Positions 11,648 to 22,199 of a DNA stretch of 64,000 nt are shown here, piece after piece. The notes beneath the pieces are model-generated. The model was not told the origin of the DNA. It ran no database searches and worked only from the letters and a program-made list of their open reading frames with translations. The stretch covers positions 28,062,602-28,126,601 of the forward strand of contig OZ020313.1 in the NCBI GenBank assembly GCA_963971305.1. The letters run 5' to 3'. Source of the DNA: Arcuatula senhousia. Lineage: Eukaryota; Mollusca; Bivalvia; Mytilida; Mytilidae. Position numbers and translations under genes: made by a program. How positions within the stretch are numbered: the stretch's first letter is position 1; the number at the start of each line of letters is the position of its first letter.

Positions 11648-12354
11648 GTTCCCCGCCGCAATGCGGAGCGGGGACTTGGAAATGCCGGTGTCCGTCCGTC
11701 CGTCCGTGCGTCCGTCACACTTTTTTTCGTAACACTTTTCTCAGTAACTACTAATCCTAGGGTTCTGAATATTGTATGCAGACTCCTATAGGGGTCCCCC
11801 AAGGTGTAAGTGATTTTCAGGTCAGTCTGACATCTACTTCCTGTTTAACGACTTAAGTCATTTTTTCTCCCATAGGCTCAATGGTAAATTTTTCGTAACA
11901 TTTTTCTCAGTAACTACTAATTCTAGGGTTCTGAAATTTTGTATGCAAACTCTTATAGGGGTCCCCTAAAGTGTAAGTGATTTTCAGGTCAGTCTAACAT
12001 CTACTTCCTGTTTAACGACTTAGTCATTTTTTCTCCCATAGGCTCAATGGTAAATTTTTCGTAACACTTTTCTCAGTAACTACTAATCCTAGGGTTCTGA
12101 AATTTTGTATGCAGACTCCTATAGGGGTCCCCCAAGGTGTAAGTGATTTTCAGGTCAGTCTGACATCTACTTCCTGTTTAACGACTTAGTCATTTTTTCT
12201 CCCATAGGCTCAATGGTAAATTTTTCGTAACACTTTTCTTAGAAACTACCGGTAATCAGGGTACAATTGTAAGAAAATCAACAATTTCTATCTAATAACA
12301 CATTATTATTGGAGTTATGCCCCTTCAACAATATAACGTTCAATGGGCGGGGGA
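11648..12354 (+). mobile_element. Hairpin-ended minisatellite element, family 1
   Basis: The left end is a hairpin, CCCCGCCGC-AAT-GCGGAGCGGGG, followed by a (CCGT)n tract (about 11692-11716). Three units of about 165 bp follow, each starting CGTAACA-TTTTCTCAGTAA, at about 11729, 11896 and 12060, with a partial fourth at 12226. The element closes with GGGCGGGGGAC, a near inverted copy of the start GTTCCCCGCC. Length is about 707 bp and no open frame is present. The units are over 90 percent alike. It is probably non-autonomous; the mobilising enzyme is not visible. Confidence 0.75.
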
Positions 12355-13095
12355 CCTGGAATCTGTTCTTGTTTGTCTATGAGCGCATGACGTCTCCCGC
12401 AATTTTTTTCAAATGAATAAAACATCGAGGAGTTACATAAACCTGTGTTGGCAATCCTCAAAAGGCCTCAGAATTTTTGTAGGAAAATGTTGAATTCCGA
12501 TCATATTTGAAGCTAATTCCGTGAAAACTTGATATATTCCACTCATTTAATTACCTATTTAAACCGAAGGAGAAACAAAATGCCATCGGATTAGAAATTA
12601 TTCAAAAGGCTTTTCTAAAAATGTAGAGTTCGGCTTTATAACTAAGTGTTTTTTTTTCAAAACGTTCAAGGGTTCATTCCAATACTGACAATAGACACAA
12701 TCAACGTCCATTGTTTCGCCAATTTGTTTTTTATACTCATGCTAGATAGATTGTTTAAGAAAAACGTAAAGAACGACCAAAGGAAGCAATGTCTTTTAAT
12801 CCCGCTTACAATTATTAATCATGTCCTCTTTTTCAAATATGATTCGTTTGCTACATGTAGATCATCATTTTATCCTACAGGGTTGGAGATTAATTTAGAC
12901 TGTTACAATTGCATTCTCGTTTCCTGATCCTGACTTGGTTTTCCGTTGAGCAACTTAGATAATTTTCTTTATATGTTTACAAATGTTTTGAGTTAATGTT
13001 CGAGGTTTCATAATACATGTACATTTTTGAAAATAATGATAATTTAGAAGGGAATTTATAGTTGCGATTGTGCCGCAGGTCACACCATACTTTTG
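12355..13095. other. No gene or repeat recognised
   Basis: AT-rich sequence. A 93-codon open frame at 12646-12927 has no family resemblance and low-complexity composition; I treat it as chance. Confidence 0.4.
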
Positions 13096-13099
13096 TATT

Positions 13100-13905
13100 T
13101 GACCATCCAATGTTTGATTTAAATGCTACTGATGAGAGGTTACTCCTTGAAATATCGATATATTAACCATTTATGCCCGTGTTTTGGTATTCGTAATTTT
13201 GAAACCACTGGGCGATAACCGCTGATGTTTGACCAGAGGTCCCCGAAGGTAAACACAAGCCTGATGTCAGATTTGTCTGTCATGATTTACCATAAAATTT
13301 CTAATATTTTTGTCGCTGAAATTTCCGATTTTTAAATTCAAAATTCTTTAAAACACCAGGTTTCTTTTCTTGTAATACACATGGTCGATATCTTCGGTGC
13401 TGGGTTTGGCTTCCTTGTTCGAACGTTTTGGTTTTGAGTACTTTTCGTTTTCAACAGTTTTGGAAATATACCTTCCAAGGTTTTGATTTAAATGCTACTG
13501 ATTGATATAGAATATATCCAAAATAATTGTTTATACCCGCGTTTTTGTATTTGTAATTTTGAAACCACTGGGCGATAACCGCTGCTGGTGGACAAGAGGT
13601 CCCCGAGGGTAATCACTAGCCTGGTCGTTGGACTTGTCTGACAAGATTTACCATAAAATTTCTAATATTTTTGGCACTGAAATTTCCGATTTTTAAATTC
13701 CAAATTCTTGAAAACACAATGTTTCTTTCCTTGTAATGCACAGTGTGGATATTCTTGGTGCTGGATTTGGCTTCCTTGTTCGAACGTTTTGGGTTTGAGC
13801 ACTTTTCTTTATCAACAGTTTTGGAAATTTACCTTTAAATGTTTTGATTTTAATGCTACTGATGAGAGGTTACTCATTGAAATATCGATATATCACTATC
13901 TAAAT
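13100..13905 (+). repeat. Tandem array, unit about 365 bp, just over two copies
   Basis: GATTTAAATGCTACTGAT-type starts lie at 13116, 13485 and 13846 (spacing 369 and 361). Shared landmarks are CCACTGGGCGATAACCGCTG, ACCATAAAATTTCTAATATT and GGCTTCCTTGTTCGAACGTT. The same unit is found at 16030-16660 and, single and interrupted, at 36210-36575. The open frames inside are by-products. The GCTACTGATGAG core recalls a mussel-wide repeat. Confidence 0.85.
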
Positions 13906-13931
13906 TGATGTAAATTCTAAAATTTAAGGTT

Positions 13932-14089
13932 TAACACCCTCCATCGTAGTTTTGCCCTTGGCTATATATATTTAGAATTCGTTTGGTTTCATGCATTTTG
14001 AACATCTTTTTAACACCCTCCATCGTAGTTTTGCCCTTGGCTATATATATTTAGAATTCGTTTGGTTTTATGCATTTTGAACATCTTTT
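13932..14089 (+). repeat. Direct duplication of 79 bp
   Basis: Two adjacent near-identical copies (13932-14010 and 14011-14089) both begin TAACACCCTCCATCGTAG and end in CATTTTGAACATC. There is only one obvious difference (C or T before ATGCATTTTG). This is a recent tandem duplication with no coding meaning. Confidence 0.9.
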
Positions 14090-15144
14090 ATTTTTTATTT
14101 TTGGGGTTTTAGTGCTGCTGATCATGATGAGGAATAATTTTCCGAAATGGCCATACAGCTCATAAAAATTAATTGCAGTTGGAGTTAACACATATGTTGC
14201 GGTCTCATGTTTATTTATTGCATATCGTTTCATATCAAAATGAATTTATACCCGCGTTTTGGTATTTGTAATTTCACAGCAGTTTCCTTCTTTTTTGGAC
14301 TTCTGATTCAACACTCGAATGCCCACTATGATATTTCTGTGTTTTGGCATAAATTATGCAAATTACTTTTTATGAGGTTAGTTTTATGATATAATCTTAT
14401 ACACTCGTGCCTCTTGTACGTGATTATGTCACAAGATACATAAATATATAAACACTTACAAAACGGTATAAACACAAATATGAGTCGTTATCAAGGTTCT
14501 TATATTAGGAATGAGTGGTACTTCAAATTGTCATTCTATGGTCTGTTTAGGTGAAGTTTTAATTAGAATTATATATGTTCGAAGCAAGGAGATGCTAACG
14601 GCTCATGTTAGTCCCAAAGTCCTTTCAAAACGGCGAAACCCGAATAAATTGCATACAAAGACGCCACGAAAAAGCCAGAACACAACTTTATCAAAAATTG
14701 ATAATGATAAAACTAGCTAAAAGTAAAGTGCAGAACATTAACAACTAAAGCAGCAGATCTTTCCCAACTGTTTGATCCGATCAAAACACAATACTTGATT
14801 TTATTCCCGGCGACTCCTATTTTATTTATCTTCATGTAATACAGTCTGTTAAGATAAAATTAATTTTCGAAAAGGAATCCAGATCTCTTACATAGAAGAA
14901 ATATAAAAACATGCACATTTTATTATACCAAAAAAAATATCAAAGAAATATTATCAAAGCTGACAATTTAGTCAGGCTTCAAGTTGCATATTTCAAGCAA
15001 TAATCCCTCATCGGCAGAAGTCAAACAACTGAAGGTAGAAAATGAGAAATATTCAGAGAAAAGTACTCGACGTGCTCATACGAATTAAAAAATCCTATAC
15101 ATTGTATTAAGCACACAAGTTATCTTGAAATATATTCAATTTAT
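14090..15144. other. Repeat-derived AT-rich stretch, no gene
   Basis: Near 14238-14270 a short piece of the 365-bp unit recurs (TTTATACCCGCGTTTTGGTA). 14385-14512 repeats 80-215. The remainder holds nothing I recognise. Confidence 0.45.
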
Positions 15145-15253
15145 TTGCTTAGCTCCTGGTGACCTCAACATCGTGGAAAATGACTAACTTTGCGGTGTTT
15201 TGACTTAAGGACCTAAATATCGAATGTCAAGTCGAATGAACTGGATCTATAAT

Positions 15254-15962
15254 TAGTCCCCTACCGGCGAAAGCCGAAGGGGACTATAGGTTTGCGCTCT
15301 GTCCGTCCGTCTGTCTGTCCGTCTGTCTGTCACGCCTCAGTTTTCCGCACTTTTTTTCTAAACGCTTATAGATAATGAACTGATTTTTGGTATGTGAGTT
15401 AACCTTGATGAGTTACAGATCAAGTTTGAGTTTCGTGCCGGTCCACAAATTTTTAAGGGAGTTATGGCCCTTTGAACTTTGAAAATTCACTAAAATTTCA
15501 GTTTTCCGCACTTTTTTTCTAAACGCTTATAGATAATGAACTGATTTTTGGTATGTGAGTTTACCTTGATGAGTTACAGATCAAGTTTGAGTTTCGTGCC
15601 GGTCCACAAATTTTTATGGGAGTTATGGCCCTTTGAACTTTGAAAATTCACTAAAATTTCAGTTTTCCTCACTTTTTTTCTAAACGCTTATAGATAATGA
15701 ACTGATTTTTGGTATGTGAGTTTACCTTGATGAGTTACAGATCGAGTTTGAGTTTCGTGTTGGTCCACAAATTTTTATGGGAGTTATGGCCCTTTGAACT
15801 TTGAAAATTCACTAAAATTTCAGTAAGTTAGAAAATCCATTGCAATTTTGTTTTCTACACTTTTTTATTGTTCCTTTTAGATAATAAACTGATCAAGTTT
15901 AGGTATTCATTTGTTTGACAAATTGTTACCAGTGACTGAAATATGAGGCCGGTAGGGGACTA
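15254..15962 (+). mobile_element. Hairpin-ended minisatellite element, family 2, complete
   Basis: Perfect 15-bp terminal inverted repeats: TAGTCCCCTACCGGC (15254-15268) and GCCGGTAGGGGACTA (15948-15962). The left end is also a hairpin, with TAGTCCCCT at 15254-15262 pairing with AGGGGACTA at 15278-15286. A (GTCCGTCT)n tract follows (15300-15331), then three 161-bp units starting at 15338, 15499 and 15660. The element sits between two adjacent pieces of the retroelement N-terminus, so it inserted there. It has no open frame. A TA target duplication is possible, because TA ends both termini. Confidence 0.88.
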
Positions 15963-16029
15963 TGTATTGTTTTGCAATACTCTCCGAATGCTTGTTTCAA
16001 AATAATTATGGATTCAGTTGATGACTATT

Positions 16030-16660
16030 TAAATTCAAAATTGTTTAAAACACCAGGTTTCTTTCCTTGTAATGCACATGGTCGATATCCTCGGTGCTGG
16101 ATTTGGCTTCCTTGTTCGAACATTTTGGTTTTGAGTACTTTTCGTTTTCAACAGTTTGGGAATTTGACCTTCAAATGTTTTGATTTAAATGCTACTGATG
16201 CGAGGTTACTCCTTAAAATATCGATATATAGCATATCCAAATTAACCGTTTATACCCGCATTTTGGTATTTGTAATTTTGAAACCACTGGGCGATAACCG
16301 CTGCTGGTGGACCAGAGGTCCCCGAGGATAATCACAAGCCTGGTCGTCAGACTTGTCTGACACCATTTACCATAAAATTTCTAATATTTTTGTTACTGAA
16401 ATTTCCGATTTTAAATTCAAATTGTTTAAAACACCAGGCTCCTTTCCTTGTAATACACATGGTCGATATCCTCGGTGCTGGATTTGCCTTCCTTGTTCGA
16501 ACATTTTGGTTTTGAGTATTTTTCGTTTTCAACAGTTTGGGAATTTGACCTTCCAATGTCTTGATTTAAATGCTACTGATGAGAGGTTACTCCTTGAAAT
16601 ATCGATATAGAGCATATCCAAATTAACCGTTTATACCCGAAATTTGGTATTTGTAATCTA
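16030..16660 (+). repeat. 365-380-bp repeat block inserted in the retroelement
   Basis: About 1.7 units of the 13.1 kb repeat (GATTTAAATGCTACTGAT at 16182 and 16563, spacing 381) lie between the FKIIMDSVDDY and KWAKKEQEN pieces of the reverse-transcriptase protein. Left and right edges fall at TTTAAATTC and TTTGTAAT, where the repeat sequence stops matching other copies. It is therefore a mobile or co-transposed unit, not a simple local array. Confidence 0.75.
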
Positions 16661-18128
16661 GAAATGGGCCAAAAAAGAACAGGAGAATGAATATGACGTT
16701 TCGTTAGAATGGGTAAAAGCTGTGAGGTCATTGGTTTTGAATCAATTCTTTGAAAGGCTCAATGAGCACTAAGGCAACATCCATTTTCAGCAACGCTGAT
16801 GTTGCCAAAACATTGTCCACCTTACATGCAAATATGTTGTTGTACCTGCAGACAAAGCACCAAATAGCATCATTTTTGTGTGCAAGAAACACTATATTGA
16901 CTGTTTGACAGTTGAATCGGAGGTTGGTTGTACCTGTACCAGCAATAGCATAACATACACGGCTACAACACTGTCTAAGAAGGAAATCATTAACAATCAC
17001 AAATCTGTTATTTCCTCCTTCGGCCTTTCTGTTGGTGACAATAATGATGACATTCCATACCTGTATTGGATTCCTAAATTACATTAAAATCCATACAAAC
17101 AGCGCTTCATTGCAGGGTCATCCAAATGAACAATGAAGCTTCTTTCAGTTCTGTTGAATTTAATACTTACGGCAATAAAATCCGGCCTCCAGAAATATTA
17201 CAATTGTTGTTATTCTAGAAATGGTGTCAATCAAATACGGATCCTGAAGAATTCGAAAGAGCTGATGGAGATTCTTAACTCTAAATCAATTTCATCTTGT
17301 AACAGCATCAAAACATTCGATTTCTCCACACTTTACACTTCTATTCCACATGAAGAACTGAAATTGCGATTGGCACAGCTGATTACAGCCAGCTTGTTCA
17401 AAAAGAATAGAATACGCAGGTACAAATATCTAGTAGTCGTTATTTTGTCATCAATGAGTCTAAAAAAAGAACACATTTACAGAAAACCAAATAATCGACA
17501 TGCTCAACTTTTTATTGACAACATATTTGTTCAGTTTGTAGGACGTGTTTTTCAGCAAACAATAGGGATTCCAATGGGCACTTATTGAGCACCTTTGTTT
17601 GCTGATTTGTTTCTTCATTCATATGAAGCGGACTTCTTACAATCTCTTCTAGACAAAAAAGACCGTAGACTTGCTCTCTCTTTCAACATCACGTTCCGTT
17701 ATATTGATGATGTCCTTTCACTAAACAGTTCTCGATTTGGTGACTTACTCCATCTCATATATCCCCAGGAGCTTGAGATAAAGGACACAACGGATTCTAG
17801 GAAGTCTGGTTCATATTTAGATCTACATCTCGAAATTGACATTCAGTTAAGACTTTCAACAAGGCTCTATGACAAACGTGATGACTTCAACTTTCCCTTC
17901 TTGTGTAGCAACACTCCGTCTGCTCCAGCTTATGGAGTATACGTATCTCAATTGATTCGTTACTCCAGAGCATGCAGGACTTACATCGATTTCCTTGGCA
18001 GAGCGACACGTCTGACGCAAAAATTGATCACACAGGGTTATGTTGCTCCTCGGTTGCTGTCTTCACTCAAGAAATTTTACGGAAGACATCATGCACTTAT
18101 AGACAAATATGGGATTTTGATCTCTTAG

Positions 18129-18430
18129 ATAAGTGCAGATGTCGGTTTGTCATAGGGTTTTGTTTTGTCTTCCTTTACCGTATTTGACACGCTGAATGGA
18201 CTATTGGCAACGCGATGGGTGTGCTATAGCAAACAGGAACTGCTTTCTCTTCCGGAGCACCGGAGTTTACTATTGTTTCTTATTTTGGGTTTCCATGTTT
18301 TACATGTCTGTTTTTGTCCCATTCTTGTTGGTATTTACTGGTTTTGTTTCTGCCTTTTCGGACTTTTGACATTCGGATGCCCCATTGGTACCTCTGCTTC
18401 GCCAAAGAGGGACTCATTTTGTTCATGTTA
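18129..18430 (+). mobile_element. 3' tail of the YIDD retroelement, attached to its coding region
   Basis: It follows the stop of the reverse transcriptase directly. Landmarks are TTTGACACGCTGAATGGACT, GCGATGGGTGTGCTATAGC, CTTCCGGAGCACC and TTTCGGACTTTTGACATTCG. This attached copy defines the tail seen alone elsewhere in the window in both orientations. Confidence 0.8.
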
Positions 18431-19089
18431 GTTTGTAAAATTAAAAACGTGAAGTTGAAATGCTTTATAAAAAAGCAAACTACAAATCAAGCAATGTAAT
18501 GATGTAATGTTTATATAATTTTCAAAATTTTAAGCGGACGATTATGTAACGTAATAACCTAAGCAGTTTTACAATAACATGTTTATGTAATTTGATTAAA
18601 TTTTCAACCTGGAGGTCATTAACTGTCTTTGATGTTGATGAGCTAAAGTCCCCAAGCAACGTACTTCATCTCAAAATGACCAATTACTAAAGGAAACTCT
18701 TTAAGTTGAAATAAAACTTTAAAGGAATTTAAGTATTTCTTTTCAAAGCACCAAGGGTACATAATGGCAAAATATTGAGCAAACCTTTTGAAATTCTATT
18801 TCTCAAGTTATATTCCTCCAGGTGCTCATTAAATATACAAGTATATGTATTCTTTATCTTTGTCTTTGTACTTTTCAATACAAAAGTTACCCACATGCAA
18901 GCATTACAAACGTATCTATTTCATGCATACATGAATTCGCCACATTATTACACATTTAGATCCAGATAAAATATTCAATGTTCATTTGGCTTCATTTTCA
19001 ATTCTCAAACAGCAAGATTGTTGTTTTACAATATCCCTTTAATCAACAAATATTATTTTTAACGAACATTTGAACCATGACAAGGATGT
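18431..19089. other. No gene or repeat recognised
   Basis: AT-rich sequence; only short chance open frames. Confidence 0.4.
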
Positions 19090-19345
19090 AACCTTAGACA
19101 TATCAGTTGACACACTGAATAGGGAATTAGCAGTACGACGGGTGTGTTATAGCAAACAGGAACCGAATACTCTTCCGAAGCACCTGAGTTCACTCTTGTT
19201 ACGATTAGAGTTCGATTTGTTGATTTTTATTCGGTTTATTTTGTGTACATTTTGTCTTGAGTTTCCTAGTGCTGTTCTTGTTCGTGTTGACTGGTTTTGT
19301 TGTTGCCCTTTCAGACTTTATTTACTAAAATGTCCCATCTGTTCT
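19090..19345 (+). mobile_element. Solo 3' tail of the YIDD retroelement
   Basis: Landmarks are TTGACACACTGAATAGG, CGACGGGTGTGTTATAGC, AACTCTTCCGAAGCACCTG-like sequence and GTTGACTGGTTTTG. The copy is diverged from the 18.1 kb tail, lacks coding sequence and ends near the GTCCCATCTGTTC segment. Confidence 0.75.
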
Positions 19346-20800
19346 TCTTTGCTTCTTACGTGTCATATGATTGATCCAAAATAATATTTTCGTTCAAAAT
19401 TGACGCAAATAAGATGAAACAAAAGCTTTATAATTACCATGGGATGGTCTTCAGACTTTTGATCCTATCAAATAACTTTGTGTTAACATTGTTTTAAATT
19501 AAAGAAATTTACGCATCATTTTAAGCTTTGTCCTAAGACATCAGGAATATCACTATAGGCAAAGAATAATGTAACAGAGAAATAAAAACACTAAATATTG
19601 CAACAGCATAATTTAATTAACTATTTCATGTATTTCCTTTTGGATTGTTTACATATCAGAGAAAAAACACGTCAACTATACGAACAAATCATTAAAACAT
19701 AAAAGTTGTTTGGTTTATTTTGATGATAAGAATATCTTTTGCATGCTGTTAAAAATTGTTCTACGGAGAACCCCTTATCTTCCGACTTATTATGTTAAAT
19801 AGAATGCACTTTTATAACTAAAAATCTATTTTTTTTTAGATTAAAACTAGCAAAAAGCTGTTAATTAAATTTATACCGCTAGTCCACTGCAAATAGTCTC
19901 TTATGCTGTCATTGACTTTTTCTTCGAAATTGCGTAATATTTATTCATTGTCTGAAAAAAAATGTCTAAAGAAAAAAATAAAGTTCCAGTATAAATAGTT
20001 TCTAAATGATTCAATGTAGTAGTTATCCTTTTACCTCAAATAGAAGTTATCACTCTCTCGGAATTTTAAGATGTATTTGGTGATGACCTGAAAAAAGACA
20101 TGTAGCACTGCCATAACCACGCGGAGATGTTTAGTGTGGAAATGTCAACGTAAAATAAACAAAACAGGCAATTACATACCGGAGATTAGATATTTGATTT
20201 ATAGCTGTGACTCTGTACAGGCATGTGTAACGATTAGGTAAAACCAGTTTAATCCATGTTAACTGTACTATTAAGCTAGAATGTATTTTAAAAAAAAAAA
20301 TGATACAGAACAAAAGATCATAGTAAAAATAATGTTTGTTTTTTTTAGTTGACGTGTTATGATCACAGAAACTTGTTTTTTTGAAAATAAAGCAGGTGCA
20401 TTGGACTTTTTGCACTAAAACGTACCTCTAACTTTCTATAAAACAATACACCTATTCAACAAGCCAAAAATGTAATGACTTTAACCAAAAGGAAATGATA
20501 ACTTTATTTCCTGAGTTGAGTTATTTAAGGTTAAGAATGAAAGAATATAATGTAAGCAAATTCGGAGGTGTCTTATTGTTGGGATAATTGGTTGTAATTA
20601 AATTTTTATGTTGAAAGTAAATCATGATCATAGGGTTAAAGTTCATACTTATTAGTCTAAATTTTCCGTCATTCATTATTACTTCCAATTGAATTGGGAT
20701 AATATTTACTTGACTACTACAAAAAATACCTAGAATACAAATATCGAGTAGGAAATTTCACATTCTTATATGTAGGAAATCTGACGTTCTGATATGAAGG
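19346..20800. other. No gene; diverged duplicate of 9.0-10.1 kb
   Basis: The 19925-20060 and 20490-20700 segments match 9040-9260 and 9890-10090 in order and orientation at perhaps 65-75 percent by eye. The rest is AT-rich with poly-T/A runs. Confidence 0.4.
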
Positions 20801-20804
20801 AAAC

Positions 20805-21062
20805 CTCGTTGAAGGCTGCTAGCAGTTGTCAATTGTGTTTTTTCTGTATTGCTGCTTGATTGTGGGATGTGTCGCGTACACTTACATGTATTCCACATCT
20901 CGTTATTTTTTATTCACATTCTTATATGTATCAAACATCACCTGATATGTAGAAAACTTCAACTTATCTGTTTGTTCATGTTGATAACGTTTGTGCCTGA
21001 TTTTTTTTGGACTTTTGGCATTCAAATGTCCTTATTGGTCCATTTATTCTTCTTTCGGTATA
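20805..21062 (+). repeat. GTGTCGCGTACAC repeat plus a short retroelement tail
   Basis: At 20805-20912 TTGAAGGCTGCTAGCAG and GTGTCGCGTACACTTAC match the repeat at 34800-34945. At about 20965-21062 TTTTGGACTTTTGGCATTCA matches the terminal part of the YIDD retroelement tail. Confidence 0.55.
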
Positions 21063-21720
21063 TTAACTAAGAACATAACACCAAACAATGTACTCGATAT
21101 TCATTTCAATGCATGTACAAAGTTTTGATATGCAACAAAAGTTCTAAAAGATATCTATAGACATAATTGAAGCTGCTTTTAACGATGTTTAAAATCTCCA
21201 TGATGACTATTTTCCTATGATAGAACATATTACGAAATGAAATAGCATATTGTCTCTATTTTTTATCTCCATAGTTTTTCAATTAAAAGAAGATGACGAG
21301 ATGTTAATTAAGTGCAATAATCCAACAGTTAGCAACGGAAAAAAAGCAAGCAGTGTTCATTCAGACTGATGATCACTGTGCATCGTCTTGTGATTGACCG
21401 AAAGATTCTGGAAATTTCTGGGAAAGTCCTTTCATCTAAATATATACTGGTATAGGTCAAAAGCATTTCTAAACATTTAAAAAACATAATGACAAACAAA
21501 ATTTTTTAGTGTTATGATAGAGTAATTAAGTCATGCGATTTCAAGCTTTTGTTCATTACAATTTTCACTTCATAGGTAAAAACATTGCTACTAAAACATG
21601 TAAAAGTATATATTCAATAATACAAGTTGATAATCAATTTTATTATACTTCATAAGAATTTTTCCTAACATATTCTAATTAAACAATTCAATCTATCATA
21701 TGACATATTTCAAAAACAAA
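21063..21720. other. No gene or repeat recognised
   Basis: AT-rich sequence; nothing supported. Confidence 0.4.
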
Positions 21721-21721
21721 A

Positions 21722-21795
21722 CCCAGCGGGTGATAATTTTTTATCTATCACCCTCGAGGGTGATATTGTTTTATCTATCACCCTCTCGTGCGCCG
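21722..21795. repeat. Short repeats of TATCACCCTC in both orientations
   Basis: CGGGTGATAA, TATCACCCTCGAGGGTGATA (a perfect 20-bp palindrome) and a further TATCACCCTC lie within 75 bp. The same motif forms the arms of the foldback at 22062-22199, so both probably derive from one element. Confidence 0.65.
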
Positions 21796-22061
21796 AGCTC
21801 GTGCACAGCCTCAATTTGAGATTCTTAATCAGTTGTAAAATTGATTGTACATTGTATTTAGATTCAACAATATTTCGTGCAAAGGGCTTATTTTAACTAA
21901 TTACTGCATCTACTAACAGACAAACGCCTAAACAAATAAAAAAGTGTTTTCTAAAGTTATTTCATAGGGCAACATTTTATTTCCGTTTAACTCGGGAAAA
22001 CAAATAAAAAGATTTGAAAATCCGTACGTAAAAGTACTTAAATGATTCAGTATAATAAATA

Positions 22062-22199
22062 AAATAACATATATCTGAGAGGGTGATAGAGTAGATTGCT
22101 ACCCTTCGAAAAGATATTGTCAACCTCGGCTGCGCCTCAGTTGACAATGCTTTTCTCGGGGTATCAATCTACTCTATCACCCTCTCAGCTATATGTTAT
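22062..22199. repeat. Foldback element, arms of about 65 bp
   Basis: The left arm ATAACATATATCTGAGAGGG onward pairs with the right arm ending CCCTCTCAGCTATATGTTAT, with a few mismatches through GATAGAGTAGATTG. The tip is GC-richer (CTCGGCTGCGCCTCAG) and itself palindromic. It has no open frame and is probably a MITE or foldback element. Confidence 0.8.

Larger units (their letters stand above)
15145..18128 (+). pseudogene. Nearly full-length YIDD reverse-transcriptase retroelement, broken and nested
   Basis: Coding pieces in order: an N-terminal PGDLNIVEND and GPKYRMSSRMNWI block with stops (15150-15250); an inserted element (15254-15962); FKIIMDSVDDY (about 16000-16032); an inserted 365-bp-repeat block (16030-16660); KWAKKEQENEYDVSLEWVKA (16662-16720); VVVPADKAPNSIIFVCKKHY (about 16830-16890); PYLYWIPKLH (to 17084); KTFDFSTLYTSIPHEELK; FQQTIGIPMGT; then LFADLFLHSYEADFLQ, FRYIDDVLSL (YIDD at 17700-17711), LYDKRDDFNFPF and SSLKKFYGRHHALIDKYG up to the stop at 18128. 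In-frame stops lie at 17085, 17127 and 17586; frameshifts lie near 16785, 16825 and 17440. The same N-terminal block, intact, appears at 63830. Penelope-like affinity is inferred from overall style; no GIY-YIG domain is identified. Confidence 0.8.

Noticed and set aside
15254..15962. A simple satellite array
   Set aside because: The three units are bounded by perfect 15-bp inverted ends and split a retroelement frame, so it is an inserted element that contains an array.
16353..16610. A coding gene in the 365-bp repeat
   Set aside because: Open frames of the same peptide type appear in each copy of the repeat on both strands and are broken differently in each.
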